Shown here piece by piece: positions 17,606-27,393 of a DNA stretch of 64,000 nt. The DNA is from Nocardia gamkensis NBRC 108242 (GTDB lineage: Bacteria; Actinomycetota; Actinomycetes; Mycobacteriales; Mycobacteriaceae), in NCBI RefSeq assembly GCF_001612985.1, contig NZ_BDBM01000017.1, forward strand, positions 1 through 64,000, written 5' to 3'. Under the pieces are notes generated by a model. The model had not been told where the DNA came from, ran no database searches, and saw only the letters and a program-made list of their open reading frames with translations. Position numbers and translations under genes: made by a program. Position 1 is the stretch's first letter. Each line of letters starts with the position of its first letter.

Positions 17606-18142
17606 TTCGACACGCCCCGCCGTGGGCACATCGAAGATGGGACCAGAAACCGGTCCGTACCGGCGGCCGGGGGATCGTCAGATCGAATAGGAATCCGCGA
17701 TGACCAGGCGTTTTCCAGTTGCCCTGAAGGATACACAAAACATGGGCAACCAGATCTCGTCACCCCGGACAAGCTGGACGGCCAGGCTGTCGATGTCGGT
17801 GACGCCACGTTCGAACCCGGTCACATTCCTCGAGAAGCCGCATCAGACGGTCCTGTCGATGGCACGAAGCGTGCGGGTGTGCATTCCGCTCATGGCTTGC
17901 GTCGAACCGGTTGGCTGGTCTGCGATTCGCGGACGTTCAGGGACGACAGACGGCTGATTGGGAAGACCCACCGAGTTGGGACGATACCGCGCGGGAGGAT
18001 GATGCCGTAGAGGGAGATGTCCGGGATGCAGCGGATTTACTACACGGTAGCGACGAGAACCTGGCAGCTCTGGGCTGCGCACTCGCCGAATAGGCAGGGC
18101 TTGAGGTGTCAGCGCGCTTCGGGGCCGTCCAACCCCTGAAGG
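17540..18142 (+). other. Unrecognised DNA before the TetR gene
   Basis: About 600 bases. One plus-strand frame without a start is open for about 120 codons (roughly 17650-18010) but resembles nothing known. No gene is called. The first part contains the 11-base inverted repeat described with the repeat at 17495. Confidence 0.4.
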
Positions 18143-18781
18143 CTATTTTGCATTGGGAGATTCGATTCCTCGCGTCTGGCTGGTTACCGTCAGCCACACC
18201 GTGGCGAGCTGGTCGATGAACCGATCGGCGGTTGCCTCCACGCGGCCGTCGAGCCAATCCAGCAGGGTTCTCATGCTGCCGTGGACCAGAATGGACGCGG
18301 CGACATCGACGGTGGGATCGATGGTCGCCTGCACGGTTCGAGCGTCCATGACAAGGATGTCGATGATCCGCTGCACAGCGGCCGTCCGGGCCACTGAGGC
18401 AGTTTCGTTGGAACCGGCCTCCCGGAACAGCACACGGGTTCTGGCCGGGTGCGCGACGGCGCGATCCACCAACTTCTCGACCATGGTCCGCACGAGCAGC
18501 GGGGTCGGAATGGACAGATCGTCCACCACGACCAATTCCAGGACCTCGTCGGCGAGCTGCTCGATCACAGCCGCGGCGAGCGCATCGAGATCGGCGAAGC
18601 TTTCGTAGAAGTAGCGCTTGTTCAGGCCGGCTGCTTCGCAGACTCGGTCGATCCGGAGCTGGGGCCAACCCTGCTCGGCGATCAAGGCGATTGCCGCCTC
18701 GAGCAGTGCGGTCCGCCTCCGGCCGACGCGTTCGTCGCCGGTTTCGCCCGCATACATCCGCTGCTTACTCGTCCTCGGCAT
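18143..18781 (-). CDS. TetR family transcriptional regulator of the P450 operon
   Basis: A 212-residue repressor. Residues about 15-65 form the helix-turn-helix domain (RRTALLEAAIALIAEQGW, then VCEAAGLNKRYFYESF), followed by a helical ligand-binding domain. I chose the ATG at 18781, because the longer frame to 18925 runs through the probable operators. It is transcribed away from the lipocalin-P450-ligase operon, and two palindromes lie between them, so it most likely represses that operon and itself until a substrate-derived ligand binds. The ligand is unknown. Confidence 0.85.
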   Translation of the reverse strand: MPRTSKQRMYAGETGDERVGRRRTALLEAAIALIAEQGWPQLRIDRVCEAAGLNKRYFYESFADLDALAAAVIEQLADEVLELVVVDDLSIPTPLLVRTMVEKLVDRAVAHPARTRVLFREAGSNETASVARTAAVQRIIDILVMDARTVQATIDPTVDVAASILVHGSMRTLLDWLDGRVEATADRFIDQLATVWLTVTSQTRGIESPNAK

Positions 18782-18834
18782 TCGCTTCCTTGGTCGGTCT
18801 TGACTCCACCACCCAGCTCTGGCACAGTACGGTA

Positions 18835-18866
18835 CCAGATTATCTGGCACGCATCTGTACCAGATG
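18835..18866. promoter_or_regulatory. Twin palindromes, probable TetR operators
   Basis: CCAGAT-T-ATCTGG (18835-18847) and CATCTG-TAC-CAGATG (18852-18866) are two perfect palindromes five bases apart, sharing the half-site CCAGAT/CAGAT. They lie 54-85 bases upstream of the TetR start and about 225 bases before the divergent operon. The rest of the 300-base gap holds no gene. Confidence 0.65.
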
Positions 18867-19090
18867 ATGTGATCAGTGGAGATGCTCGCGCTGCAGCTCC
18901 CGTGTTCGAAGGAAACGCTGTGCATACCGAGGCTTTTGCGCAGGGCATAGGACTCGATGTGTCCCGTCCGCCGGTTGAGATGGCGGCCAACATGACGGCG
19001 TGTACGCCATCGGAGGCCCCTGGATGGTCTGCACCGCCATGTCCTCGAACCAATGAATAGAACTGAAACGACGGAATATCAGAAGGAGGC

Positions 19091-20191
19091 ATGGTGGTGA
19101 TTTCGGTGGCACGGCCGCTGGATGCGGGTGTGGTCGGTGAAGCGGCCGACACCTGGGAACATCCGGTGGAGTGGTGGTATGCGAACGCGTTGCTGGAGGC
19201 GCCGGGCACGCCGCTGGACGGTCTTGCTCTGGTCGGGGTGTTCTCGTTGTTCAAGGGCGTGATCGAGGAGGGCCGGCATCTGCTGATCTCGCCGCACGCG
19301 GGGATCTTCGCCGATTTCGGGACGGGACCGCTGCGGCCCGGGACCATCAGCAGCAGTTGCACCGCTCTCGACGTGCGCAACGGCCCGAACTATCTGCGGG
19401 GCGCCTACCCCGACCTCGAGTTGCATCTGGAGGGGCAGGCAACCAATGGCGCGAACATCGAGGTCGACCTCGTCTACAGCGCCGATATCGCGCCGGAGCG
19501 CGAGGGGTATATCGATTCCCAGCTCAATCACTATGTGGTGTACCGGTCCACGATCTCGGGCACCGTCGCGATCGGCGGTGACAAGTATCCGGTGCACGGG
19601 CACGGCTACTTCGAGCATCTGTTCGGCACCCTGGGGTGGCTGGAGCCGTATCTCGGTGATCCCGATCCGCCGGTCTTCGTCAACGGCTGGAACTGGTACT
19701 GGTCGCCCGTCGCGGGCCCCGAGGGCATCGTCGTGCAGGCCGGGGGCATCATCACCGAGGGCGAACCATTGCCGTTCGTGTCGATCTCCGTGGACGGCGC
19801 CACCTTCACCCAATTCACGACGGGCCGTTTCGAGGTCCTCGAGAAACGCACTGTCGAAGGCGTTGCCTACGTGCACCGTTTCCGTTTGACCGACAGCAAC
19901 GCCGCCGGCTCCGTCGATCTGACCTTCACCCGTCGTGATGCCGCGCAGCGCGCGGTGAAGCAGGCCCCCGGTGGCAACAAGGTCGTCTTCGTCACCGGCT
20001 TCGCCGAGCTGGAGGGGTCGGTGACGTTGGGCGACCGCGACTACGACGTGGCCGGGCGGGCGCTGGGCAGCGTGTTCACCGTGTCGCTGGCCCCGTGGAT
20101 GGTGGCGGTGCGCAGGTGGCCTGCTGCGATTCGCGTGCCCTTGGGCCGAATACTGCGTGGGGCGCAGCTTCTCGCGTCGAAGGTTCGGTGA
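19091..20191 (+). CDS. Lipocalin/AttH-like (CrtC-related) protein
   Basis: A 366-residue protein resembling the AttH/hydroxyneurosporene-dehydratase (CrtC) superfamily, which folds as two lipocalin-type barrels. The EHPVEWWYANALLE start and the W-rich NGWNWYWSPVAGP middle are typical. Such proteins bind or hydrate terpenoid or other hydrophobic substrates. ATG at 19091 with AAGGAGG just upstream. First gene of a six-gene operon; the ALDH gene begins three bases after its stop. It probably binds or converts the lipid or terpenoid handled by the downstream enzymes (inference). Confidence 0.7.
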   Translation: MVVISVARPLDAGVVGEAADTWEHPVEWWYANALLEAPGTPLDGLALVGVFSLFKGVIEEGRHLLISPHAGIFADFGTGPLRPGTISSSCTALDVRNGPNYLRGAYPDLELHLEGQATNGANIEVDLVYSADIAPEREGYIDSQLNHYVVYRSTISGTVAIGGDKYPVHGHGYFEHLFGTLGWLEPYLGDPDPPVFVNGWNWYWSPVAGPEGIVVQAGGIITEGEPLPFVSISVDGATFTQFTTGRFEVLEKRTVEGVAYVHRFRLTDSNAAGSVDLTFTRRDAAQRAVKQAPGGNKVVFVTGFAELEGSVTLGDRDYDVAGRALGSVFTVSLAPWMVAVRRWPAAIRVPLGRILRGAQLLASKVR

Positions 20192-20194
20192 CCC

Positions 20195-21727
20195 GTGACC
20201 GCTACCAGCGAACAGCCGCCGCGCCTCGATGACACAGCCGGTCTCATCCATGTGCGTCGTCCGTCCGACGGAACCCACATCGCCGATCTATTGCTGCACC
20301 GTCCGGCTGATATCGCCGAGACCGCGATTCGGCTGCGGGCCGCACAACCGGAATGGGAACGCATCGGTGTCGAAAGCCGGATCGAATGGCTCCAGAGTTA
20401 CCGGCAGTGGATCGTCGACAACACCGACCGTCTGATCGAGATCGGCGCGGACGAAGGCGGCCGCGTCCGCAACGAACCGATGCTCGAAACCACGCTGCTG
20501 GTCGAACTGATCGACTACTACTCCCGGGCGGCACCGAAACTGCTGCGGACACGACGAATTCGGCCGGGATCGCCCCTGGTGCTGGGCAAGAAACTGATGC
20601 TCCATCGCCACCCATACCAGTTGGTGGGCGTCATCGGAGCGTGGAACTTTCCGATGCTGCTGACGATCGGTGACGCCCTGCCGGCGCTGTTCGCCGGGGC
20701 GGCTGTCATGGTCAAACCCTCCGAGGTGACGCCGCTGGCGGTGCGCGAATTACTGCGCGGCTGGGAGGACATCTGCGCGCCCCCGGTTCTCGAAGCAGCC
20801 TACGGCGGCGCCGCGGTCGGCGGCGCGGTGGTCGACGAGGCCGATTTCGTCCAGTTCACCGGCTCGGTAGCGACCGGCAAACGAATCCTCGAACGTGCCG
20901 CGGCCACGATCACGCCGGTCAGCCTGGAACTCGGCGGCAAGGATCCCTGCCTGGTCCTCGCTGGTGCCAACCTCGAACGCGCGGCCAATTGCGCTGTGTA
21001 CGGGGGATTCTCGAACAACGGGCAGGTCTGTATGGGGTTCGAGCGCGTCTACGTCGAAGACAGCGTGTACGACCGGTTCGTCGATCTCGTCGTGTCCAGG
21101 GTCCGCGCGCTGCGCTGCGGGATCGGCGACGACAGCGATGTCGGTGCGTTGACCTTCGCTCCTCAGCTCGACATCGTCGACGCCCAGGTCCGCGACGCGG
21201 TCGCCCGCGGAGCGCGGGTACTCACCGGCGGCCACCGGGTCGAGGGCGAGGGAACCTGGTATGCGCCGACGGTGCTCACCGACGTCGATCACTCCATGGC
21301 GATCATGCGCGAGGAGACGTTCGGTCCGGTCCTGCCGATCATGCGCGTCACCGGACAAGAAGAGGCTATCCGGCTGGCCAACGACACCGAATTCGGACTC
21401 AGCGCAACCGTATTCGCCGAAGACAAGCACCAGGCCGAACAGATCGCGGCCCGCCTGGAGGTCGGTGCGGTGAACATCGGCGACTTCCTGATCAACATGA
21501 CCTGCGTCGACGCCCCGCAAGGCGGGTGGAAGCGGTCCGGTCTCGGCTCCCGTGGCGGCGAGTACGGCCTGCTGAAGTACACCCGCACGAAAGTCGTAGC
21601 CAACAGCCGGATTCCGACCGGCGACCGCGAAATCAACTGGTTCCCTTACACACCGGCACGACGCCGGGCTTTCCGCGGCGCCGTCCGCCTGATCCACGGC
21701 CGTGGACTGGGCCGATTCGGATTCTGA
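20195..21727 (+). CDS. NAD(P)-dependent aldehyde dehydrogenase
   Basis: A 510-residue aldehyde dehydrogenase. The NAD-binding region includes IGAWNFP and KPSEVTP, FTGSVATGK is the glycine motif, Glu245 in LELGGKD is the general base and Cys279 in NNGQVCMGFER is the nucleophile. It oxidises an aldehyde to the acid. It starts at GTG 20195, three bases after the lipocalin-like gene. In this operon it probably oxidises an aldehyde formed from a P450- or SDR-generated alcohol before CoA activation (inference). Confidence 0.9.
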   Translation: MTATSEQPPRLDDTAGLIHVRRPSDGTHIADLLLHRPADIAETAIRLRAAQPEWERIGVESRIEWLQSYRQWIVDNTDRLIEIGADEGGRVRNEPMLETTLLVELIDYYSRAAPKLLRTRRIRPGSPLVLGKKLMLHRHPYQLVGVIGAWNFPMLLTIGDALPALFAGAAVMVKPSEVTPLAVRELLRGWEDICAPPVLEAAYGGAAVGGAVVDEADFVQFTGSVATGKRILERAAATITPVSLELGGKDPCLVLAGANLERAANCAVYGGFSNNGQVCMGFERVYVEDSVYDRFVDLVVSRVRALRCGIGDDSDVGALTFAPQLDIVDAQVRDAVARGARVLTGGHRVEGEGTWYAPTVLTDVDHSMAIMREETFGPVLPIMRVTGQEEAIRLANDTEFGLSATVFAEDKHQAEQIAARLEVGAVNIGDFLINMTCVDAPQGGWKRSGLGSRGGEYGLLKYTRTKVVANSRIPTGDREINWFPYTPARRRAFRGAVRLIHGRGLGRFGF

Positions 21728-21752
21728 CCACCCCTCTCAGCTAGGAAGAACG

Positions 21753-22613
21753 ATGTCCCCTAACAGTCGTTATCCCGCCATCGGTACAGCCGGGGCGGCC
21801 GTCGCGATCACCGGTGGTGCCCGCGGCATCGGTCTCGCGACCGCGAAAGCCTTCGCCGCCCGCGGCGCGTATGTCGCCATCGGTGACCTCGACGAGCAGC
21901 TCGCCGAACAGGCCGCGTCCGACATCGGATCCCGCTGTGTGGCATTCGGCCTCGACGTCGGCTCGGCCGAGTCGTTCGTGAAATTCGTCAACCGCGTCGA
22001 GTGCAGCACCGGCCCCGTGGACATCCTGGTCAACAACGCCGGGATCATGCCGCTGTCGGAGTTCCTCGAGGAATCCGATCGGGTCAGCAGCACCCAGATC
22101 GACGTCAATCTGTGGGGTCCGATCCACGGCATGCGGACCGTGCTGCCGGGCATGGTCGAACGCGGCCGCGGGCACATCGTGAACGTGGCCTCGCTGGCGG
22201 GCAAGATGTCGACCCCGGGTGCTGCGGTGTACAGCGCGACCAAACACGCGGTCGTCGGTTTGAGCGGCGCGGTCCGCAACGAAATGGCCGACCACGGAAT
22301 CAGTATCAGCGTGATCATGCCCAGTCTGGTGCGCACCGAACTCGGCGCCGGACTGGCGATGCCCGCAGCCGTCACCGTCACACCCGAGACCGTCGCCGAT
22401 GCCATCGTCGACAGCGTGCGCACCCGCCGCGCGGCCACGGTGGTGCCGCGCTGGCTGGGCTCGGCGGTCGACGTCGCCAATCTGCTGCCGTCGAGCGTGC
22501 GGGAGGCCGCACTCCGCCGGGCCAGCGCCAATGGTCTTGCGGCCGCGGCCAACCGCGATCCGAAGCGCTCGGAGTATCGGCGCCGGATCGAGGGGCAGGT
22601 GAGTGGCGAATGA
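21753..22613 (+). CDS. Short-chain dehydrogenase/reductase
   Basis: A 286-residue classical SDR. TGGARGIG near the N-terminus binds NAD(P), NNAGIMP is the structural NAG motif, and the catalytic Ser-Tyr-Lys set is present, with Tyr160 and Lys164 in YSATKH. ATG 21753 follows GGAAG. Its stop overlaps the P450 start (ATGATG). It oxidises an alcohol or reduces a ketone on the unknown substrate; the arrangement SDR-P450 recalls the mycobacterial CYP136 locus. Confidence 0.9.
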   Translation: MSPNSRYPAIGTAGAAVAITGGARGIGLATAKAFAARGAYVAIGDLDEQLAEQAASDIGSRCVAFGLDVGSAESFVKFVNRVECSTGPVDILVNNAGIMPLSEFLEESDRVSSTQIDVNLWGPIHGMRTVLPGMVERGRGHIVNVASLAGKMSTPGAAVYSATKHAVVGLSGAVRNEMADHGISISVIMPSLVRTELGAGLAMPAAVTVTPETVADAIVDSVRTRRAATVVPRWLGSAVDVANLLPSSVREAALRRASANGLAAAANRDPKRSEYRRRIEGQVSGE

Positions 22614-24037
22614 TGACCACGCTGACGCAGGTTGCGACCGGCACGATCGCTACCGCGGCGCTGCGTGCACCGGTCCGCCGGCAGATCCTCGCCACACCGC
22701 CGGCACACAGCGGGCTACGCCCCGTCTCCGGCGACGGCGGGCTACCGCTGATCGGATACTCGTTCAACGTCTTCGACGACCTGCTCACACTGCAGCGACG
22801 CTTGTTCGACCGCTACGGGCCGGTGCACTGGACCAATGCCTTCGGCACCAAGCTGGTGATCGCGGTCGGACCGGACGCCATCGACGAAGTATTGGCCAAC
22901 CGCGACAAGGCATTCGCCAACGCGGGCTGGGAACCGTTCCTGGGTCCGTTCTTCCGGCGCGGCATCATCCTGCTGGACTTCGACGAACACAAGCACCACC
23001 GCCGAATCATGCAGCAGGCCTTCACCCGCACCAGACTGCACGGCTACCTCGAACTCATCAACCAGGCCGCCGACCGGCTCCTCGACGAGTGGCACACCGG
23101 CCGCGGATTCCTGATGTACCCGAGCACCAAGCAACTGACCCTGGACATCGCCACCAGCTCCTTCGTCGGCGCACCGCTCGGCACCGAGGCCGACCAGCTA
23201 CACCGCGCGTTCACCGACACCGTGCAGGGCGGGCTCTCGGTCGTCCGCGCCGACGTTCCCGGCGGACGCTGGCACGCCGGACTGCGCGGGCGGCGAGTGC
23301 TCGAACAATACTTCCGGTCCCAGTTCCCCGCCCGGCGCGCCGAACCGGGGACCTCGTTGTTCGGAGTCCTGTGCCAGGCCCAGGACGAAACCGGTGCCGG
23401 CTTCTCCGACGACGACATCGTCAATCACATGATCTTCCTGCTGATGGCCGCCCACGACACCACCACGACCACCGTGTCGATGATGGCGTACCACCTCGCC
23501 GCGAACCCCTCGTGGCAGCGCCGCGCCCGCGAGGAAAGTATCGCCCTGGGCAAACCCGCCATCGACTACGACGACCTCGAACGCCTTCCCACCCTCGACC
23601 TGGTGATGAAGGAGACCTTGCGCCTGTCCTCCCCCGTGGGCACCCTCGCCCGCGAAACCGTCCGCGACACAGAACTTCTCGGGCATTACATCCCTGCGGG
23701 AACCAAACTGGCCGTCTCCTTGGCCTCCTCGCATCGCATGGAACCGTGGTGGTCCGATCCCGACACCTTCGACCCCGGCCGTTTCGCCGAGGACCGTCGC
23801 GAAGACAAGGACCACCGCACCAAATTCGCGCCGTTCGGCGCCGGGGTGCACAAATGCATCGGCATGTACTTCGGCGGCATGGAGGTCAAAGCGATCCTGC
23901 ACCAGATGCTGCTGCGGTTCGCCTGGACGGTTCCCGCCGGCTACCAGCCACGGATGGGATACCTGACCGGACCGTACCCCGCCGATGGTCTGCCGATCGA
24001 CCTGTCCCGCACAGCACCCCGAGGACGGCGGCTGTGA
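22610..24037 (+). CDS. Cytochrome P450, CYP136-like
   Basis: A 475-residue P450. The I-helix oxygen-binding motif AAHDTTTTT lies near residue 282, ExxR is Glu335-Arg338 (KETLR), and the haem loop FAPFGAGVHKCIG has Cys416 as the iron ligand. The N-terminal GDGGLPLIG, then GPFFRRGIILLDFDEHKHHRRIMQ split across positions 105-128, and NHMIFLLMAAHD match my memory of mycobacterial CYP136. It inserts oxygen into a hydrophobic substrate with electrons from a ferredoxin, for which no gene is present here. Overlaps the SDR stop by four bases and the next start by four bases. Confidence 0.9.
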   Translation: MMTTLTQVATGTIATAALRAPVRRQILATPPAHSGLRPVSGDGGLPLIGYSFNVFDDLLTLQRRLFDRYGPVHWTNAFGTKLVIAVGPDAIDEVLANRDKAFANAGWEPFLGPFFRRGIILLDFDEHKHHRRIMQQAFTRTRLHGYLELINQAADRLLDEWHTGRGFLMYPSTKQLTLDIATSSFVGAPLGTEADQLHRAFTDTVQGGLSVVRADVPGGRWHAGLRGRRVLEQYFRSQFPARRAEPGTSLFGVLCQAQDETGAGFSDDDIVNHMIFLLMAAHDTTTTTVSMMAYHLAANPSWQRRAREESIALGKPAIDYDDLERLPTLDLVMKETLRLSSPVGTLARETVRDTELLGHYIPAGTKLAVSLASSHRMEPWWSDPDTFDPGRFAEDRREDKDHRTKFAPFGAGVHKCIGMYFGGMEVKAILHQMLLRFAWTVPAGYQPRMGYLTGPYPADGLPIDLSRTAPRGRRL

Positions 24038-24981
24038 GCACGCGACGGATCTCCGCGGACCCGTTCGGATTCGACCGGCACGTGCGAGAAGCCGAGCCCC
24101 AGCCGGTGGACATCCCGATCACCGCCGACTCACCACGACTGGGCCCGGATTCGCTGATCTGGAAGTTCTACGGCGACGTGCGGGTGCAACTGTTCGGATT
24201 CCAGCGACTGGCCTCCACCGAGAACGCGATCGCTGAACTGGCACAAGCCGTGTCGGAACACTCGGTCATCTTCGGCGACTTCCTGGGCCGCGCACTCCGC
24301 ACGGCACGGCCGGTGCTGAAGTCCGTCTACAGCGCCGAGCCCCACATCTGGGGCCGCACCGTGCGCGACTTCCACACCGGCATCAAAGGCGCCATGCCCG
24401 ACGGCACGCGCTACCACGCCTTGAACCCCGAGCTGTTCTACTGGGCACACGCCACCTTTATCGACCAAATCCTCTACAACACAGACACATTCGTACGCCG
24501 GCTGACCCACGCTGAGAAGGTGCGGATCTTCGAGGAAGGCAAGATCTGGTACCAGCTCTACGGCATCAGCGCCCGCAACCAACCCGACACCTACGACGAA
24601 TTCGTGCAGTACTGGGACAGCATGCTCGACCGGTTCACCTCCACCAAGGTCGTCGTCTACGGCACCGGCTACATCCGCAAGGGCATCCCACCGCTCGGAC
24701 CGATACCACGACCCCTGTGGCAGGTGCTGTCCGCGCCGATCAACGCCTACAGCCGCACCATGATCACCGGCACGCTCCCCCCTCCACTACGACGCGTATG
24801 CGGACTCGACTGGTCCCAGCGGCAAGAAAACACCTTCCACCGCAACGCCGCAGCGATCCGCGCCCTGGACCCAGCCTTCAACAGGCTGCCCGTCCGAGCC
24901 CTCTACGCGCCCTGGGCCGCCGAAGGATGGGAACGCGTTGGTGTCGATCCCCGCCGTCTGCACCGCACAGGATCGGAATGA
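24034..24981 (+). CDS. MpaB-type oxygenase (DUF2236)
   Basis: A 315-residue protein of the DUF2236/MpaB family, whose studied members are histidine-ligated haem oxygenases, for example latex-clearing protein and MpaB. The family core is visible: FHTGIKG, then PDGTRYHALNPELFYWAHATFID, with conserved His and Trp residues. GTG start at 24034 overlaps the P450 stop (GTGA). It likely cleaves or oxidises a carbon-carbon double bond in the same substrate as the P450 (inference). The presence of two oxygenases in one operon is notable. Confidence 0.8.
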   Translation: MSTRRISADPFGFDRHVREAEPQPVDIPITADSPRLGPDSLIWKFYGDVRVQLFGFQRLASTENAIAELAQAVSEHSVIFGDFLGRALRTARPVLKSVYSAEPHIWGRTVRDFHTGIKGAMPDGTRYHALNPELFYWAHATFIDQILYNTDTFVRRLTHAEKVRIFEEGKIWYQLYGISARNQPDTYDEFVQYWDSMLDRFTSTKVVVYGTGYIRKGIPPLGPIPRPLWQVLSAPINAYSRTMITGTLPPPLRRVCGLDWSQRQENTFHRNAAAIRALDPAFNRLPVRALYAPWAAEGWERVGVDPRRLHRTGSE

Positions 24982-26666
24982 ACACCACCACCATGATCCG
25001 CACGATCCGGTCGTCCCTGACACACACCGTCGACCACACGCACTATCTCACCGCGCTGCTGCGCAGCGGCATGATCCAACCCACCACCCCCGCACGGATC
25101 GGCCGCTCGGTCGCGGCGATCCGGAGCTACGGCATGCTCGGTGGCGTCATCGGCACCGCCGCAGCACGATTCCCCGACCGGGCCGCCCTGGTCGACGAAC
25201 GCGGCACGCTGAGTTTCCGAGACCTCGATCGGCGTTCCAACGCGATAGCGCACGGATGGCGCGACATCGGGTTGCGGCCCGGCGAAAGCGTCGGAGTCCT
25301 GGCCCGAAACCATCGCGGTTTCCTGGACGCCGTCTTCGCCGCCGCCAAATGCGGTGCCCGAATCGTGTTGCTCAACACCGAGTTCGCCGCACCACAGCTA
25401 CACGAGGTCACACACCGAGAACAGATCGACCTGCTCGTTCACGACGACGAATCCAGCAGCCTGCTCAACGACCTCGTACCGGTCCGCGGCCGCTGGCGCA
25501 CGTGGACCGACACTCCCGACCACGACACACTCGACGCACTCATCAACCACGGAAACACATCCCCGCCACCCGCACCCGGCGTCACTCCCCGCATCATCCT
25601 GCTCACCAGCGGCACCACCGGAACACCCAAGGGCGCGGCCAGGCCCGAACCGCGCTCGCTGGCACCGATCGGCGCCCTCCTCGACCGAGTCCCCTTCCGC
25701 GCCGGCGAAACCACCACCCTGTGCCCACCGTTGTTCCACACACTCGGCTTCGCACACATGATGCTGGCCGTCACACTGGGCTCCACACTGATCATCCGAC
25801 GACGATTCGATCCACACACCGTCATCGACAGCCTCGAACACACCCGATCCACCGCACTGATCGTCGTCCCGATCATGCTGGCGCGCATCATCGAAAACCA
25901 CCGGCAACGCGAAGTTCGCTCGGACCTGTCCGCACTGCGGATCGTCTACGTCGCCGGATCCTCACTCGGCCCCGACCTCGCCACCCGAGCCCAGCGCACA
26001 CTCGGCCCCGTGCTCTACAACATGTACGGATCCACCGAAGTCGCCTACGCCACCATCGCCACCCCCCACGACCTCGCCGACCAACCGAGCTGCGTCGGCA
26101 AACCCGTACGCGGCGTACAGATCCAGATCCTCGACGACCACGGCCGCCCAACCCCGAACGGCGAAACCGGCCGCATCTTCGTCGGCAACCCCTACCAATC
26201 CGAGGGATACACCGGCGGCGGCCACAAGGACATCATCTCCGGACTGATGGCATCCGGCGACGTCGGCCACTTCGACACCGCAGGGCGCCTGTTCATCGAC
26301 GGCCGCGACGACGACATGATCGTCTCCGGCGGCGAAAACGTCTTCCCCCAAGAAATCGCGGACTTGCTGATCGCGCACCCCGCGATCAGAGAAGCATGCT
26401 GTCTCGGAGTGCCCGACGATACCTATGGCCACCGAATTCGCGCGTTCGTCGTCCTCACCGAACCCGGCACCCTCACCGCCGATGACATCCGCGACCACGT
26501 CAAAGCCAATCTCGCGCGATACAAGGTACCCCGCGACGTCGTCTTCCTCGACGCACTACCACGCAACGCCACCGGCAAGGTCCTCGAGCGTGTTCTTCGC
26601 GGAACACTGCCATCCGACCACCGAATACAAACAGTGCTGTTACGAACCCCACCCAGGGACCTATAA
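24978..26666 (+). CDS. Acyl-CoA synthetase / AMP-dependent ligase
   Basis: A 562-residue ANL-superfamily ligase. The adenylate loop LLTSGTTGTPKG is intact, NMYGSTEVA is the A5 motif, SGDVGHFD the ATP-ribose aspartate, RDDDMIVSGGENVFP the hinge, and Lys534 in NATGKVLERVL the catalytic C-domain lysine. It converts a carboxylic acid to acyl-AMP and then acyl-CoA. The start ATG 24978 overlaps the previous stop. As last gene it fits a pathway that ends by activating the acid made by the aldehyde dehydrogenase. Its downstream end meets an IS481 remnant four bases after the stop. Confidence 0.9.
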   Translation: MNTTTMIRTIRSSLTHTVDHTHYLTALLRSGMIQPTTPARIGRSVAAIRSYGMLGGVIGTAAARFPDRAALVDERGTLSFRDLDRRSNAIAHGWRDIGLRPGESVGVLARNHRGFLDAVFAAAKCGARIVLLNTEFAAPQLHEVTHREQIDLLVHDDESSSLLNDLVPVRGRWRTWTDTPDHDTLDALINHGNTSPPPAPGVTPRIILLTSGTTGTPKGAARPEPRSLAPIGALLDRVPFRAGETTTLCPPLFHTLGFAHMMLAVTLGSTLIIRRRFDPHTVIDSLEHTRSTALIVVPIMLARIIENHRQREVRSDLSALRIVYVAGSSLGPDLATRAQRTLGPVLYNMYGSTEVAYATIATPHDLADQPSCVGKPVRGVQIQILDDHGRPTPNGETGRIFVGNPYQSEGYTGGGHKDIISGLMASGDVGHFDTAGRLFIDGRDDDMIVSGGENVFPQEIADLLIAHPAIREACCLGVPDDTYGHRIRAFVVLTEPGTLTADDIRDHVKANLARYKVPRDVVFLDALPRNATGKVLERVLRGTLPSDHRIQTVLLRTPPRDL

Positions 26667-26669
26667 GAG

Positions 26670-26985
26670 TGGGACCAGATGCACAAACGGCGCGCGGCGA
26701 AGCCGGGATGCGCGACCGGTCGAGCCGCCCTCACCGCACTCCGACCTGCACCGAGAGACGGATCATCAAGGTCCGGAAGCTGCGCCACTGGGGCCCCGCC
26801 CGGATCGGCTACCTGCTCGGACTCAATCCCGCCACGGTGCACCGAGACTCACCAGCTACCGGCTGGCCCACCTCGACCGTGCCACGGGCCACCACTCCAG
26901 GCTGACCTACAGCGAGATCCTGGCCGACGAAAAGCAAGAGACCGCCGCCGCGTTCTGGATCCGTGTCCATGTGCTCGTTCCCGAC
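26670..26985 (+). pseudogene. IS481-type transposase remnant
   Basis: Encodes MRDRSSRPHRTP, then LRHWGPARIGYLLGLNPATVHR, the helix-turn-helix region of IS481-family transposases. After a frameshift it reads SYRLAHLDRATG, then directly YSEILADEKQETAAAFW, which belongs to the middle of the DDE domain. The catalytic acids between and after are gone. No inverted repeats were identified. It sits immediately after the acyl-CoA ligase stop. Confidence 0.75.
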
Positions 26986-27120
26986 GACGACGGCGGCTAC
27001 TCGTTGGAGTGGATCGTCACCCGGGACGAGGACGTGCCCGCCTACGAGGAGTGGGAAGGCCGCTACGAGGACGCGGACGACGACGGCGAACTGGTGCTGA
27101 GCTCCGCGGAACGACGCCGG

Positions 27121-27393
27121 TCACGGCGCATCCAGGGCGGCGATGAGCCGGTCCAGCGCCGACTGGGATTCCGCGTCCGCGGCGCGGTAGATGATGATCC
27201 GCTGGTCGGGATCCTGCACGGGCATCAGCACCTCGTAGCTGACGACCAGCGGACCCACCAGCGGATGCCGCAACGGCATGTTCCCCCGCCCCTGCACCCG
27301 CACGTCGTGGCGGGCCCACGCCTGCTCGAACTCCACGCTGTACTCGGTGAACTCGGCGATTAAATCATAGCGGTAGCTCGTATCGTTCGGATG
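27121..27393 (-). pseudogene. C-terminal half of an XRE/MmyB-type regulator
   Basis: Encodes HPNDTSYR, then FEQAWARHDVRVQGRG and LRHPLVGPLVVSYEV, the conserved end of MmyB-like ligand-binding domains in XRE regulators (compare the intact gene at 34072). There is no start: directly upstream in the same frame is the stop codon of a tiny secreted peptide. The N-terminal HTH half lies at 27918-28063. Confidence 0.7.

Noticed and set aside
22001..22609. Long upstream extension of the P450 frame
   Set aside because: It lies inside the SDR gene in another frame and is Arg/His-rich; the ATG at 22610 gives the normal P450 length.
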